10,524 nucleotides of DNA from an uncultured Gemmatimonadota bacterium (GTDB lineage: Bacteria > Gemmatimonadota > Gemmatimonadetes > Gemmatimonadales > GWC2-71-9), in assembly GCA_946480845.1 (NCBI GenBank), contig CAMLLJ010000093.1, positions 1 through 10,524 on the forward strand, written 5' to 3'. Shown here piece by piece: positions 1-10,245 of the stretch; the first letter of the stretch is position 1; every line of letters begins with the position of its first letter. The notes under the pieces were generated by a model, which worked only from the letters and a program-made list of their open reading frames with translations, had not been told where the DNA came from and searched no databases. The position numbers and the translations under genes were made by a program.

Positions 1-1079
1 TGGTCGAGATGGACGGCTTCGAGTCGAACGACGGCGTCATCCTGCTCGCGGCCACCAACCGGCCCGACGTGCTCGACCCCGCGCTGCTCCGGCCGGGCCG
101 CTTCGACCGCCAGATCGTGGTGGACGCACCGGACGTGAAGGGCAGGGAAGGCATCCTCCGGGTGCACACGCGGAAGATCCCGCTCGCCGCCGACGTGCGC
201 CTCGAGACCATCGCCAAGGCCACGCCGGGCATGGCGGGGGCCGACCTCGCCAATCTCGTCAACGAGGCCGCCGTGCTCGCGGCGAGGCGCAACAAGAGCC
301 TCGTGGACATGAGCGACTTCGAGGACGCGAAGGACAAGGTGACGCTCGGCCTCGAGCGCCGGAGCCTGGTCCTCACCGAGGATGAGCGGCGGCTCACCGC
401 GTATCACGAGGCGGGCCACACCGTCGTCGCGGTGCACACCGAGGGCGCCGATCCGGTGCACAAGGTGACGATCGTTCCGCGCGGGCGCGCGCTCGGCCTG
501 ATGTACTCGCTGCCGGAGAAGGATCGCTATGGCCATACCCGGGAGTTCCTGATCGGGCGGCTGGCCATCAGCTTTGGCGGGCGCGTGGCTGAAGAGCTGA
601 TCTTCGGGCCCGGCAAGGTCACCACCGGCGCGGGCAGCGACATCCAGGTCGCCACCAACATCGCGCGCCAGATGGTCACCACCTTCGGCATGAGCGACCG
701 CATCGGCATGATGGCGGTCGGCGACCGGGAGCAGGAGATCTTCCTCGGGCGCGAGTTCGCCCGGCGCAGCGAGATTTCCGAGCATACCGCGCAGGTGGTG
801 GACGAGGAAGTGAAGGGCCTGCTCGATGCGGCGTACTCGCGCGCGCGCCAGATCCTGATGGACGAGCGCGACCTGCTGGAGCGCGTCGCGCAGGCGCTGC
901 TCGAGCGGGAGACGATCGACGCCGAGGAGGTGCAGCTGCTCCTCCGCGGCAAGCCGCTGCCGCCGCGCGCGCCCGACGCGCCGGCCCTGATGCGTGACGC
1001 GTCGCCCGCGCGGGAGCCGTCGGCTCCGCCTCGGGTGCCGATCCTGGGAGTGCCGCCGGCAGAACCCGCGGGCGCGTGA
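1..1079 (+). CDS. ftsH: FtsH ATP-dependent zinc metalloprotease, 3' part (5' end outside window)
   Basis: FtsH is the inner-membrane AAA+ protease that unfolds and degrades misassembled membrane proteins and short-lived regulators. The reading frame is open from base 3, so the first residues seen (V-E-M-D-G-F-E) lie inside the AAA domain; the Met codon at 9 is not the start. The transmembrane segments and Walker A/B motifs are therefore outside the window. Visible are the second region of homology with A-A-T-N-R-P and the arginine-finger stretch L-L-R-P-G-R-F-D-R, the zinc-binding H-E-A-G-H at 405-419, and the third-ligand Asp of the S-D-I-Q-V-A-T-N helix (codon 639-641). The protease domain is complete and has no missing key residue. 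A Pro/Ala-rich tail of about 35 residues ends the protein; such tails vary in the family. The stop overlaps the folP start (GTGA), and the ftsH-folP pairing is also found in Escherichia coli. Confidence 0.97.
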   Translation, partial: VEMDGFESNDGVILLAATNRPDVLDPALLRPGRFDRQIVVDAPDVKGREGILRVHTRKIPLAADVRLETIAKATPGMAGADLANLVNEAAVLAARRNKSLVDMSDFEDAKDKVTLGLERRSLVLTEDERRLTAYHEAGHTVVAVHTEGADPVHKVTIVPRGRALGLMYSLPEKDRYGHTREFLIGRLAISFGGRVAEELIFGPGKVTTGAGSDIQVATNIARQMVTTFGMSDRIGMMAVGDREQEIFLGREFARRSEISEHTAQVVDEEVKGLLDAAYSRARQILMDERDLLERVAQALLERETIDAEEVQLLLRGKPLPPRAPDAPALMRDASPAREPSAPPRVPILGVPPAEPAGA

Positions 1080-2260
1080 ACGTCACGCCGCTCGCGCTGC
1101 ACTCCACGCGCGCCGTGCGCGACGCGCTCCGCGCGCACGGCTGGGACGGCGGCACGGCGGCGACCACGGCGGAAGGCGCCGCGGCCGCCGCCTTTCACAT
1201 GACGGGCCTCGACGATGCATCGCTCGAGGCCCTCGTGCATTTCGGGGGGCGACTCGGGCTCGAAGTGCTCACCGGCCCCGGCTGGGCGCTCGTTGCGGGG
1301 AGCCGCTCGCGGCTCAGCGCGTTCGCGCGTCCCTGGACGGTGCCGGAGCCGCTCCGCGAGGCCGCCATGCTCGTCGGCCTGGCGCTTCCGCCCGAGCCGC
1401 CGCGAGTCTGGCGCACGGCAGCGGGCGACGTGCCGCTCGACCCTCCCGTGATCGTCGCCATCCTCAACGTCACGCCGGACAGCTTCAGCGACGGCGGCGC
1501 GCATGCCGGCGTCGATGCGGCCATCGCCCACGCGGAGCGGATGCTCGCCGAGGGCGCGGGCATCCTCGACCTGGGCGGGGAGTCGACGCGGCCCGGCCGC
1601 GATCGGCTGGTAGCGGAGGCGGACGAGCTCGCGCGGATACTGCCGGTGCTCGAGGCGCTGGTGCGCCGGTTCCCCGGTGTCGTCGTCTCCATCGATACGA
1701 TGAAGGCCGGTGTGGCCCGCGCGGCGCTCGCAGCCGGCGCCGCCGCCGTCAACGACGTGACCGCGTTCCGTCACGACCCGGAGATGGCCGAAGTGGTGGC
1801 CGGGTCCGCCGCCGGGGCGATCCTGATGCATTCCCGCGGGCCCGCGCTCGAGATCGCCTCGGCGGACCGGGCTGAGTACGGGGACGATCCGGTCGGGATG
1901 GTGCTCGACGAGCTGCGGCAGTCGCTGCACGGTGCCGCCGCCGCCGGCATCGGCGCCGAGCGCATCGTGCTGGACCCCGGCCTCGGCTTCTCCAAGACCG
2001 CGGAGCAGAGCCTGCAGGTGCTCGACCAGCTCGCGGCCTTTGCCTCGCTCGGGCGCCCGCTCCTGGTCGGGCCGTCGCGCAAACGCTTCCTCGGCGCGGC
2101 GACAGGCCGGGAGATCGCCGAGCGCGATACCGCAACCGCCGCGGCCTGCGCGCTGGCGTGGGACCGCGGGGCCCGGCTCTTCCGCGTTCACGACGTCGCG
2201 GCGGCCCGCGACGCGCTCCTGCTGGCCCACGCGCTCGGAGGCCCCGCGCCCACCGCATGA
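1076..2260 (+). CDS. folP: Dihydropteroate synthase with N-terminal extension
   Basis: FolP condenses p-aminobenzoate with 6-hydroxymethyl-dihydropterin diphosphate to dihydropteroate in cytosolic folate synthesis; it is the sulfonamide target. The C-terminal TIM barrel (about residues 125-390 of 394) carries every expected motif: [13 protein letters not shown] (129-141), [10 protein letters not shown] (165-174), S-I-D-T (205-208), N-D-V (226-228), D-P-G-L-G-F-S-K-T (300-308), S-R-K-R-F (334-338) and R-V-H-D-V (370-374). N131, R172, D207, N226, D300, K336 and R370 match the known diphosphate and pterin contacts. The first 120 or so residues precede the barrel and resemble the extension seen in some non-proteobacterial FolP proteins of about 400 residues; its role is unknown to me. 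The GTG start at 1076 has no clear Shine-Dalgarno and overlaps the ftsH stop, which suggests translational coupling. The stop overlaps the next gene as ATGA. Confidence 0.96.
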   Translation: MNVTPLALHSTRAVRDALRAHGWDGGTAATTAEGAAAAAFHMTGLDDASLEALVHFGGRLGLEVLTGPGWALVAGSRSRLSAFARPWTVPEPLREAAMLVGLALPPEPPRVWRTAAGDVPLDPPVIVAILNVTPDSFSDGGAHAGVDAAIAHAERMLAEGAGILDLGGESTRPGRDRLVAEADELARILPVLEALVRRFPGVVVSIDTMKAGVARAALAAGAAAVNDVTAFRHDPEMAEVVAGSAAGAILMHSRGPALEIASADRAEYGDDPVGMVLDELRQSLHGAAAAGIGAERIVLDPGLGFSKTAEQSLQVLDQLAAFASLGRPLLVGPSRKRFLGAATGREIAERDTATAAACALAWDRGARLFRVHDVAAARDALLLAHALGGPAPTA

Positions 2261-4659
2261 CCCAGACCTCCGGCACCCGGCCTCCCTACCTCGCGGCGCT
2301 CGCGGTGGGGCTCGCCGTCTTCATCGGCTACCTGCTGACCCTCGCCCCGACGGTGACCTTCTGGGACGCCGGCGAGTTCATCGCGGCCGCGAAGACCCTG
2401 GGCATTCCGCATCCTCCCGGCACGCCACTCTTCGTGCTCATCGCCCATGTCTGGGGCACGCTGGTGCCGGTCGGCGAGTTCGCCTATCGCACCAACATGC
2501 TGAGCGCGCTGCTGAGCGCCGGCGCGGCGGCCTGCTTCTTCCTGGTGGCGCACGAGTCACTGCGCGGAGAGGCCGAGGGGCTCGACGAGGGGGCCGCGCG
2601 CCTGCTGCGGATCGGCGGGGCGGCCGCGGCCGCCGTCATCGGCGCGTTCACGTTCACCAACTGGCAGAATTCGAACGAGACCGAGGTCTACGGGATCGCC
2701 ACCTTCACGGTGGCGGCGATCTGCTGGCTCTGCCTCGTCTGGCGCGCACGGCGGGGCACCGGAGTGGCACCGCGCATCCTGCTGCTGATCGTGTACCTGG
2801 GCGGGATCTCGATGGGCAATCACCTCCTGGCGCTGCTGGTGGGGCCGGCCGTCGTGATGTTCATCTGGGCCACGCTCCGCCAGGACCCGGCACCGGAGCC
2901 GGAGCGCCGCCGCGCGGAATGGGCCCAGCTTGCCGTGGTGGCCGGGGTCTGGATGCTGCTCATCGGGACCGGTCTCGGCAGCAAGCCGCTCACCATCGTG
3001 GGGGTCATCTGCTTCCTCGCGGCGGCCGGCTTCGCCGCGAGCTCGCGAGCCACGAAGTTCGCCGTCACCACGCTGTTCCTCGCCGCCATCGGCATGACGC
3101 CGTACCTGTACCTCTACATCCGGAGCGGCCAGAACCCGATCATCAACGAGGCGGCGCCGTCCACGGTCGATGCGCTGCTCGCGGTGATCCGGCGCGAGCA
3201 GTACCCGCCGCGCACGCCCTTCGATGATCCGACGGTGCTGAGCGGGCCGAACAACCCGGGCCGGTCGCTGTCCATCATCGGGCTCCAGGTGCAGAACTAC
3301 CTGCTCTACTACCACTGGCAGTGGGGCAAGGGCCTCAGCGCCATGATCGGCAAGGTGCCGGTCGGGGTCTTCCTCGTCACCCTGCCGTTCTTCTCGCTGG
3401 GCATGCTCGGCATGCTCCGCCAGCGGCGCGCGGACCGGCCGGCCTGGTGGCTGCTGCTCACGCTCTTCCTGGTCACCGGGCTCGGGCTCGTCGCCTACAT
3501 GAACTTCAAGCCCGGCTTCAGTCTCGGCTACGATCTCTTCCCGGATTTCGAGGACCACGAGGTCCGCGAGCGCGATTACTTCTTCGTCGTGAGCTTCGTG
3601 GTCTGGGGCGTCTGGGCGGGGATGGGTCTCGCGGCGCTCGTGCGCCAGCTGCTCCGCCCGGGATCGCGCCTGCCCAGGGCGGCCGCGGCCGGCGCCTTCG
3701 CGATCGCGCTGGTCCCGGTGGCGCTCAACTGGCGCGATGCGAGCCGCCGGCACGGCCCCGATGCGCGGCTGGCAGCGGACTTCGCCTACGACCTCCTCAA
3801 CACCGCGCCGCCGTACGGCATCCTCTTTACGTTCGGCGACAACGACACCTTCCCGCTCTGGTGGGCGCAGGAGGTCGAGGGCATCCGGCGCGACGTGACC
3901 GTGGTCTGCCTCGCACTGGGCAACACCGACTGGTACATCCGGCAGCTGCGTGACAACGGCACTCGCGAGGTGGATCGTGACGCGCTGCCCGCCATCTGGC
4001 GGGACAGCCTGCCCGCGGGCGCCACGGCACCGTCGGCGCCGCTTCATTCGATGACGGACGATCAGGTGCAGGCCGCGATGGTCGCCCAGGTGCTGCAGCA
4101 GCCGCTCACGGTGAGCTTCGGCAACTTCTCGCGCACCTTCGCGGCCGGCACCTTCCTCCGGCCGACGGATGTGCTGGCCATCCGGGTGATCCAGGAAAAC
4201 CTCGGCCGGCGGCCGCTGGTCTGGTCGGTCACCGCCGGCCGGTTCTTCGGCGGCCTCGACGACCGGGTGCTGCAGCAGGGGCTGGGCTACCGGCTGCTGC
4301 CGGCGCCGCCGGACACCACCGCGCCCGGCATCGCCCCGGGCACGGTCGGCGGCATCCCGGTGGACGTTCCGGTGACCAATCGCCTTGCCTGGGAGACCTA
4401 CCGCTACGCCGACCTCCTGGCCGAAGGCTCGTCCTCGCTCGAGACGACCGAGGCAAGCATGGCGCGCGCGCTCGCCCTGCCGTTCACCGTGCTCGCGTTC
4501 GTGCACGAGTCCGAGGGCAGGCCCGACCAGATGATCCGCAACCTCGAGCAGGCGGTGAAGCTCAATCCCGACCCGGCCCTCGCCTCGGCGCTGGACCAGC
4601 TGGGACGCCAGTACTTCCAGGCCCCGACTCCGGATTCGTCCGCTACTCTCCCGCGCTAA
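2257..4659 (+). CDS. DUF2723 / GT117-family polytopic membrane glycosyltransferase (TMEM260-like)
   Basis: This 800-residue protein begins with a DUF2723 domain, the family that includes human TMEM260, a protein O-mannosyltransferase (CAZy GT117). Visible are a first membrane helix (about 11-30) followed at once by F-W-D-A-G-E-F with D37 and E40, then H-P-P-G-T-P-L-F (52-59), N-W-Q-N-S-N-E-T-E-V-Y (135-145) and G-N-H-L-L. There are about 12-13 hydrophobic segments in the first 500 residues, then a soluble C-terminal region of about 300 residues opening with F-G-D-N-D-T-F (526-532). An acidic pair in the first outer loop is where GT-C enzymes carry the catalytic residue. Last comes a short helical stretch that may be TPR-like. 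The start is the ATG of the ATGA overlap with folP; a longer frame opening at 2158 lies wholly inside folP and is unlikely. A GGAGG at 2237-2241 is too far away for a normal ribosome-binding site. Family membership is firm; donor sugar and protein acceptors are not shown by the sequence. Confidence 0.88.
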   Translation: MTQTSGTRPPYLAALAVGLAVFIGYLLTLAPTVTFWDAGEFIAAAKTLGIPHPPGTPLFVLIAHVWGTLVPVGEFAYRTNMLSALLSAGAAACFFLVAHESLRGEAEGLDEGAARLLRIGGAAAAAVIGAFTFTNWQNSNETEVYGIATFTVAAICWLCLVWRARRGTGVAPRILLLIVYLGGISMGNHLLALLVGPAVVMFIWATLRQDPAPEPERRRAEWAQLAVVAGVWMLLIGTGLGSKPLTIVGVICFLAAAGFAASSRATKFAVTTLFLAAIGMTPYLYLYIRSGQNPIINEAAPSTVDALLAVIRREQYPPRTPFDDPTVLSGPNNPGRSLSIIGLQVQNYLLYYHWQWGKGLSAMIGKVPVGVFLVTLPFFSLGMLGMLRQRRADRPAWWLLLTLFLVTGLGLVAYMNFKPGFSLGYDLFPDFEDHEVRERDYFFVVSFVVWGVWAGMGLAALVRQLLRPGSRLPRAAAAGAFAIALVPVALNWRDASRRHGPDARLAADFAYDLLNTAPPYGILFTFGDNDTFPLWWAQEVEGIRRDVTVVCLALGNTDWYIRQLRDNGTREVDRDALPAIWRDSLPAGATAPSAPLHSMTDDQVQAAMVAQVLQQPLTVSFGNFSRTFAAGTFLRPTDVLAIRVIQENLGRRPLVWSVTAGRFFGGLDDRVLQQGLGYRLLPAPPDTTAPGIAPGTVGGIPVDVPVTNRLAWETYRYADLLAEGSSSLETTEASMARALALPFTVLAFVHESEGRPDQMIRNLEQAVKLNPDPALASALDQLGRQYFQAPTPDSSATLPR

Positions 4660-4663
4660 ACCC

Positions 4664-4672
4664 TGTTAGATT
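4664..4672 (+). promoter_or_regulatory. Candidate extended -10 promoter element before yggS, possibly leaderless
   Basis: The short gap before yggS contains TGTTAGATT, which fits the extended -10 pattern TGnTAnnnT and stands out as AT-rich in a GC-rich region. Transcription would be expected about 7 bases past its end, at 4679-4681, that is at or next to the yggS ATG. No convincing -35 hexamer lies 17 bases upstream, but extended -10 promoters can do without one. No properly spaced Shine-Dalgarno exists: AAGG at 4675-4678 is only two bases from the ATG. This is a pattern match in one short stretch and could be chance. Confidence 0.35.
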
Positions 4673-4680
4673 CCAAGGTT

Positions 4681-5364
4681 ATGGATTTCCCGGCGCTTTC
4701 GGCGCGGCTCGGCCACGTCCGTGAGGTCATCGCCGAGCGCCAGCGCCGCGCCGGCTGGTCGCACGCGGTGACGATCGTCGCCGTGACCAAGACCCATCCG
4801 GTCGAGGCGGTGCGTGCGGCGGCGCAGGCGGGCATCCGGGCGGTCGGTGAGAACCGGGTGCAGGAAGCGCTGGCCAAGCAGGACGCGGCCGCCGGCATTC
4901 CGGTGGAGTGGCACCTGATCGGGACGCTGCAGCGCAACAAGGCCAGGCACGCGGCGGGGCGGTTCGCGCTGATTCATTCGGTAGACCGGCTCGACCTCGC
5001 CACCGAGCTGGACCGGCGAACCGCGGAGGGAAGTCGCCAGGCCGTCCTGGTGCAGGTGAACTGCTCGGGCGAGGCGCAGAAGGGCGGGGTGGAACCCGGC
5101 GCGCTGCCGGAGCTGCTCGATGGGATCGCCGGGCTCGCCCGGCTCGAGCTGCGGGGACTGATGACGATGGCGCCGTTCAGCGACGATGAGGGCGTGCAGC
5201 GGCCGCCGTTCGCGATGCTCCGTGAGCTGCGCGACGCCGGGGAGCGCGCGGGCCACCGCCTGCCGGAGCTGTCGATGGGCATGTCGGGAGACTACGGCGC
5301 CGCGGCCGAGGAAGGCGCGACCATCGTGCGGCTCGGCACCGCGCTCTTCGGGGAGCGGTCATGA
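4681..5364 (+). CDS. yggS: YggS/PLPBP-family pyridoxal phosphate homeostasis protein
   Basis: YggS proteins bind pyridoxal 5'-phosphate on a single alanine-racemase-like TIM barrel. They show no known enzyme activity and help balance free PLP and amino/keto acid pools in the cytosol. The 227-residue length is normal. The PLP Schiff-base lysine is K37 in V-A-V-T-K-T, the same position as K36 of the E. coli protein, which supports the chosen start. Also visible are G-E-N-R-V-Q-E, W-H-L-I-G-T-L-Q-R-N-K, V-N-C-S-G-E-A-Q-K-G-G, L-R-G-L-M-T-M-A-P and the C-terminal L-S-M-G-M-S-G-D-Y with R-L-G-T-A-L-F-G. The last two form the phosphate-binding end of the barrel. This is the only gene in the first half of the cluster not overlapping its upstream neighbour, and it may open a second transcription unit. 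Its stop overlaps the nucleoside phosphorylase start as ATGA. Confidence 0.95.
   Translation: MDFPALSARLGHVREVIAERQRRAGWSHAVTIVAVTKTHPVEAVRAAAQAGIRAVGENRVQEALAKQDAAAGIPVEWHLIGTLQRNKARHAAGRFALIHSVDRLDLATELDRRTAEGSRQAVLVQVNCSGEAQKGGVEPGALPELLDGIAGLARLELRGLMTMAPFSDDEGVQRPPFAMLRELRDAGERAGHRLPELSMGMSGDYGAAAEEGATIVRLGTALFGERS
5350..5355 (+). promoter_or_regulatory. Ribosome-binding site for the purine nucleoside phosphorylase gene
   Basis: GGGGAG lies within the last codons of yggS, five bases before the ATG at 5361. It supports that start in addition to the ATGA coupling. Confidence 0.6.
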
Positions 5365-6190
5365 CGGCAATCGCAGCGAGCGAGCAGGTCAGGTCGGCGG
5401 CGGAGGCGGTGCGCGCCCGCATCGCGGCCGTGCCCGACGTCGCGGTGATCCTGGGGACCGGGCTCGGCGGGCTGGCCGATGCGATCACCGTCGGCAGCTC
5501 AGTGTCGTACGAGGAGATCCCCGGGTTCCCGCTCTCCACCGTCGAGAGCCACGCGGGGCGGCTGCTCTTCGGGTCACTGGGCGGTCGCAACGTGGCGGCG
5601 ATGCAGGGGCGTTTCCATCGCTACGAAGGGTACGACCTCGGCGCCGTGACGTTTCCGGTGCGGGTGCTCCGGGAGCTCGGTGCGAAGACGCTGATCGTCT
5701 CGAACGCATGCGGCGGCATGCACCCGCTCTGGTCGCCTGGCGAGCTGATGCTGATGGCCGATCACATCAACCTGATCGGCGAGAGCCCGCTCGCCGGCCC
5801 CAACGACGAGGCCCGGGGCCCGCGATTTCCGGACATGTCGGCGCCCTACGACGAGGGCCTGCGGGCGGTGGCGCGCGCGGCGGCGCTGGACCTCGGCATC
5901 ACGCTCCGGGAGGGCACCTATGCGGCGGTGGCGGGTCCCAACCTCGAGACCCGCGCGGAGTACCGGATGCTCCGCGGGTTCGGTGCGGATGTGGTGGGGA
6001 TGTCCACGGTGCCGGAGGTGACCGTGGCGGTGCACGAGGGGATGCGGGTGCTGGGCATCTCGGTCATCACCGATGCCTGCCTGCCGGATGCGCTGGAGCC
6101 GGCCGAGATCGGGCGCATTATCGAGGCGGCGCGCGGCGCCGAGCCGGCGCTGGCGAAGCTGATCACACGAGTCGTGGAGCAACTGGACTG

Positions 6191-6191
<1 letters not shown>
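5361..6191 (+). CDS. Purine nucleoside phosphorylase (trimeric PNP/MTAP family)
   Basis: This enzyme family splits purine nucleosides with phosphate into free base and (deoxy)ribose 1-phosphate for purine salvage in the cytosol. The 276 residues follow human-type PNP closely: G-T-G-L-G-G (32-37; usually G-S-G), H64, G-R-F-H-R-Y-E-G-Y (83-91, whose R84 and H86 bind phosphate), S-N-A-C-G-G (114-119; usually T-N-A-A-G-G), G-P-N-L-E-T-R-A-E-Y-R (192-202, with E196 matching the base-binding Glu) and G-M-S-T-V-P-E-V (213-220). The base-contacting Asn243 of human PNP is replaced by D238 (I-T-D), and no His stands where human H257 contacts the ribose. The I-T-D form is, as I recall, common in Bacteroidetes relatives. 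Such an Asp can admit 6-aminopurines, so specificity for inosine/guanosine should not be assumed. MTA phosphorylase is the main alternative, though M-S-T-V-P-E favours PNP. The TGATG junction overlaps ileS by one base. Confidence 0.93.
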
Positions 6192-9340
<3,149 letters not shown>

Positions 9341-9357
9341 GCGTCGGACCTCAACGC

Positions 9358-9366
9358 AGGGAAGGG
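9358..9366 (+). promoter_or_regulatory. Ribosome-binding site for the DksA-like gene
   Basis: AGGGAAGGG sits in the 28-base gap after ileS. Its AGGGA part is six bases from the ATG at 9369, which decides that start over the longer frame that runs back into ileS. Confidence 0.65.
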
Positions 9367-9368
9367 CA

Positions 9369-9752
9369 ATGAACAAGAAGCAGCTGGCACACCTCGAGAA
9401 GCGACTGCTCGAAGAGCGGGCCCGGGTCGTCAAGGAGCTCGGCTACTACGACGAGTCGTTCAACACGTCCCTGCAGGGCGCCGACGGCGACCTGTCCTCG
9501 TATTCCTTCCACATGGCCGACCAGGGCACCGACGCCATGGAGCGCGAGAAGCAGTTCCTCTTCGCCTCGCAGGAAGGCCGCTACCTCTGGCACGTGAACG
9601 AGGCGCTCCGGCGCTTCTACGCGACGCCGGAGAAGTTCGGCCACTGCCACCAGTGCGGCGACGAGATCAACTTCGAGCGCCTCGATGCGCTGCCGCACGC
9701 ACGGCTCTGCATCTCGTGCAAGGAAAAGGAAGAGGATGCCAAGCGCCGCTGA
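9369..9752 (+). CDS. DksA/TraR-family C4 zinc-finger protein
   Basis: DksA-type proteins enter the secondary channel of RNA polymerase through a coiled coil and alter initiation, often together with ppGpp. This 127-residue protein has a charged N-terminal helix (about 1-25), a loop with acidic D51 and D55-A56, a second helix (about 57-84), and a four-Cys zinc finger (C93, C96, C114, C117) of the form C-H-Q-C...C-I-S-C, closing with a Lys/Glu-rich tail. The acidic tip is D-x-x-x-D-A rather than the D-x-x-D-x-A of E. coli DksA, closer to the YteA/YocK-like branch, so true DksA activity is not certain. The start is fixed by the ribosome-binding site just upstream. The gene lies between ileS and lspA, an order I recall as common in Bacteroidetes. 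Its 3' end overlaps lspA by 17 bases. Confidence 0.9.
   Translation: MNKKQLAHLEKRLLEERARVVKELGYYDESFNTSLQGADGDLSSYSFHMADQGTDAMEREKQFLFASQEGRYLWHVNEALRRFYATPEKFGHCHQCGDEINFERLDALPHARLCISCKEKEEDAKRR
9726..9730 (+). promoter_or_regulatory. Ribosome-binding site for lspA, inside the DksA-like gene
   Basis: AAGGA lies five bases before the ATG at 9736, within the last codons of the preceding gene. It picks this Met over an in-frame one at 9685. Confidence 0.6.
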
Positions 9753-10245
9753 CCGCCGGGTTTTCGTCTCGGCGGCGGCGATCATCGTCGTCCTCGACGC
9801 GATCACCAAGTACCTCGCCGAGCGCGCGCTCGGCGACGGGGCGGTGGTCCGCGTGATCGGCGACTGGGTGCGCCTGCACCTGGTCCACAACCGGGGCGCC
9901 GCCTTCGGGCTGCACCTGGGTGAATATTCGCGCTGGATCTTCCTCGCCATCGCGATCGTCGCGGTGGTGGTGCTCTACCGCATGTCGCGCGAAGCGGCGC
10001 CGGGCGACCGGTTTCGCCAGCTCGCGCTCGGGCTGGTGGCGGGTGGCGCCGCAGGGAACCTGATCGACCGGATCCGCTCCTCGCGCGGCGTCGTGGACTT
10101 CCTTGACGTCGGCATCGGGACGCTCCGCTGGCCCACCTTCAACGTCGCCGACATCGCCGTGAGCTGCGGCGCCATCGCGCTCGCCCTCTCGCTCTGGCGC
10201 GAGGACGCGCGCCGCCCCGCGCCGGAGTCGGCCTCCGCCGGGTGA
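9736..10245 (+). CDS. lspA: Lipoprotein signal peptidase (signal peptidase II)
   Basis: LspA is the inner-membrane aspartyl protease that removes signal peptides from lipid-modified prolipoproteins. The 169 residues have four hydrophobic segments (about 9-27, 66-81, 95-110 and 137-155). The conserved motifs are all present: D21 and K25 at the end of helix 1, H-N-R-G-A-A-F-G (51-58), G-N-L-I-D-R-I with catalytic D111, and F-N-V-A-D-I with catalytic D139. Length and order of motifs are those of the family. The start at 9736 has an AAGGA site upstream and puts a short basic segment before the first helix; the earlier in-frame Met at 9685 would add an Arg-rich stretch read from the preceding gene and is less likely. 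The stop overlaps the next gene's GTG as GTGA. Presence of LspA shows that the organism makes lipoproteins, as expected for a diderm. Confidence 0.96.
   Translation: MPSAADRRVFVSAAAIIVVLDAITKYLAERALGDGAVVRVIGDWVRLHLVHNRGAAFGLHLGEYSRWIFLAIAIVAVVVLYRMSREAAPGDRFRQLALGLVAGGAAGNLIDRIRSSRGVVDFLDVGIGTLRWPTFNVADIAVSCGAIALALSLWREDARRPAPESASAG

Noticed and set aside
527..2230. Open frame of 567 codons on the - strand opposite ftsH and folP
   Set aside because: It spans two unrelated well-supported genes and their junction, which a real antisense gene is unlikely to do, and it has no recognisable motif.
2158..2256. 33-residue longer N-terminus for the DUF2723 protein
   Set aside because: The added part is an Arg/Pro-rich shifted reading of the folP end. 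The ATG at 2257 gives a normal short cytoplasmic lead before the first membrane helix and a typical ATGA junction.
1932..3227. Open frame of 431 codons on the + strand across the folP/DUF2723 junction
   Set aside because: It is a shifted frame of two real genes with Arg/Ala/Pro/Ser-rich low-information protein, so it is a shadow.
2557..4506. Open frame of 649 codons on the - strand opposite the DUF2723 gene
   Set aside because: It has the same antisense composition (Arg, Glu, His, Asp-rich), no domain, and a well-supported gene on the other strand.
5186..6190. Longer N-terminus for IleRS reading back through the phosphorylase gene
   Set aside because: The extra 335 codons are a shifted frame of yggS and the phosphorylase. 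IleRS homology begins right after the ATG at 6191.
9341..9368. Possible terminator or promoter between ileS and the DksA-like gene
   Set aside because: The 28 bases show no hairpin with a T run and no -10-like element; they only hold the ribosome-binding site.
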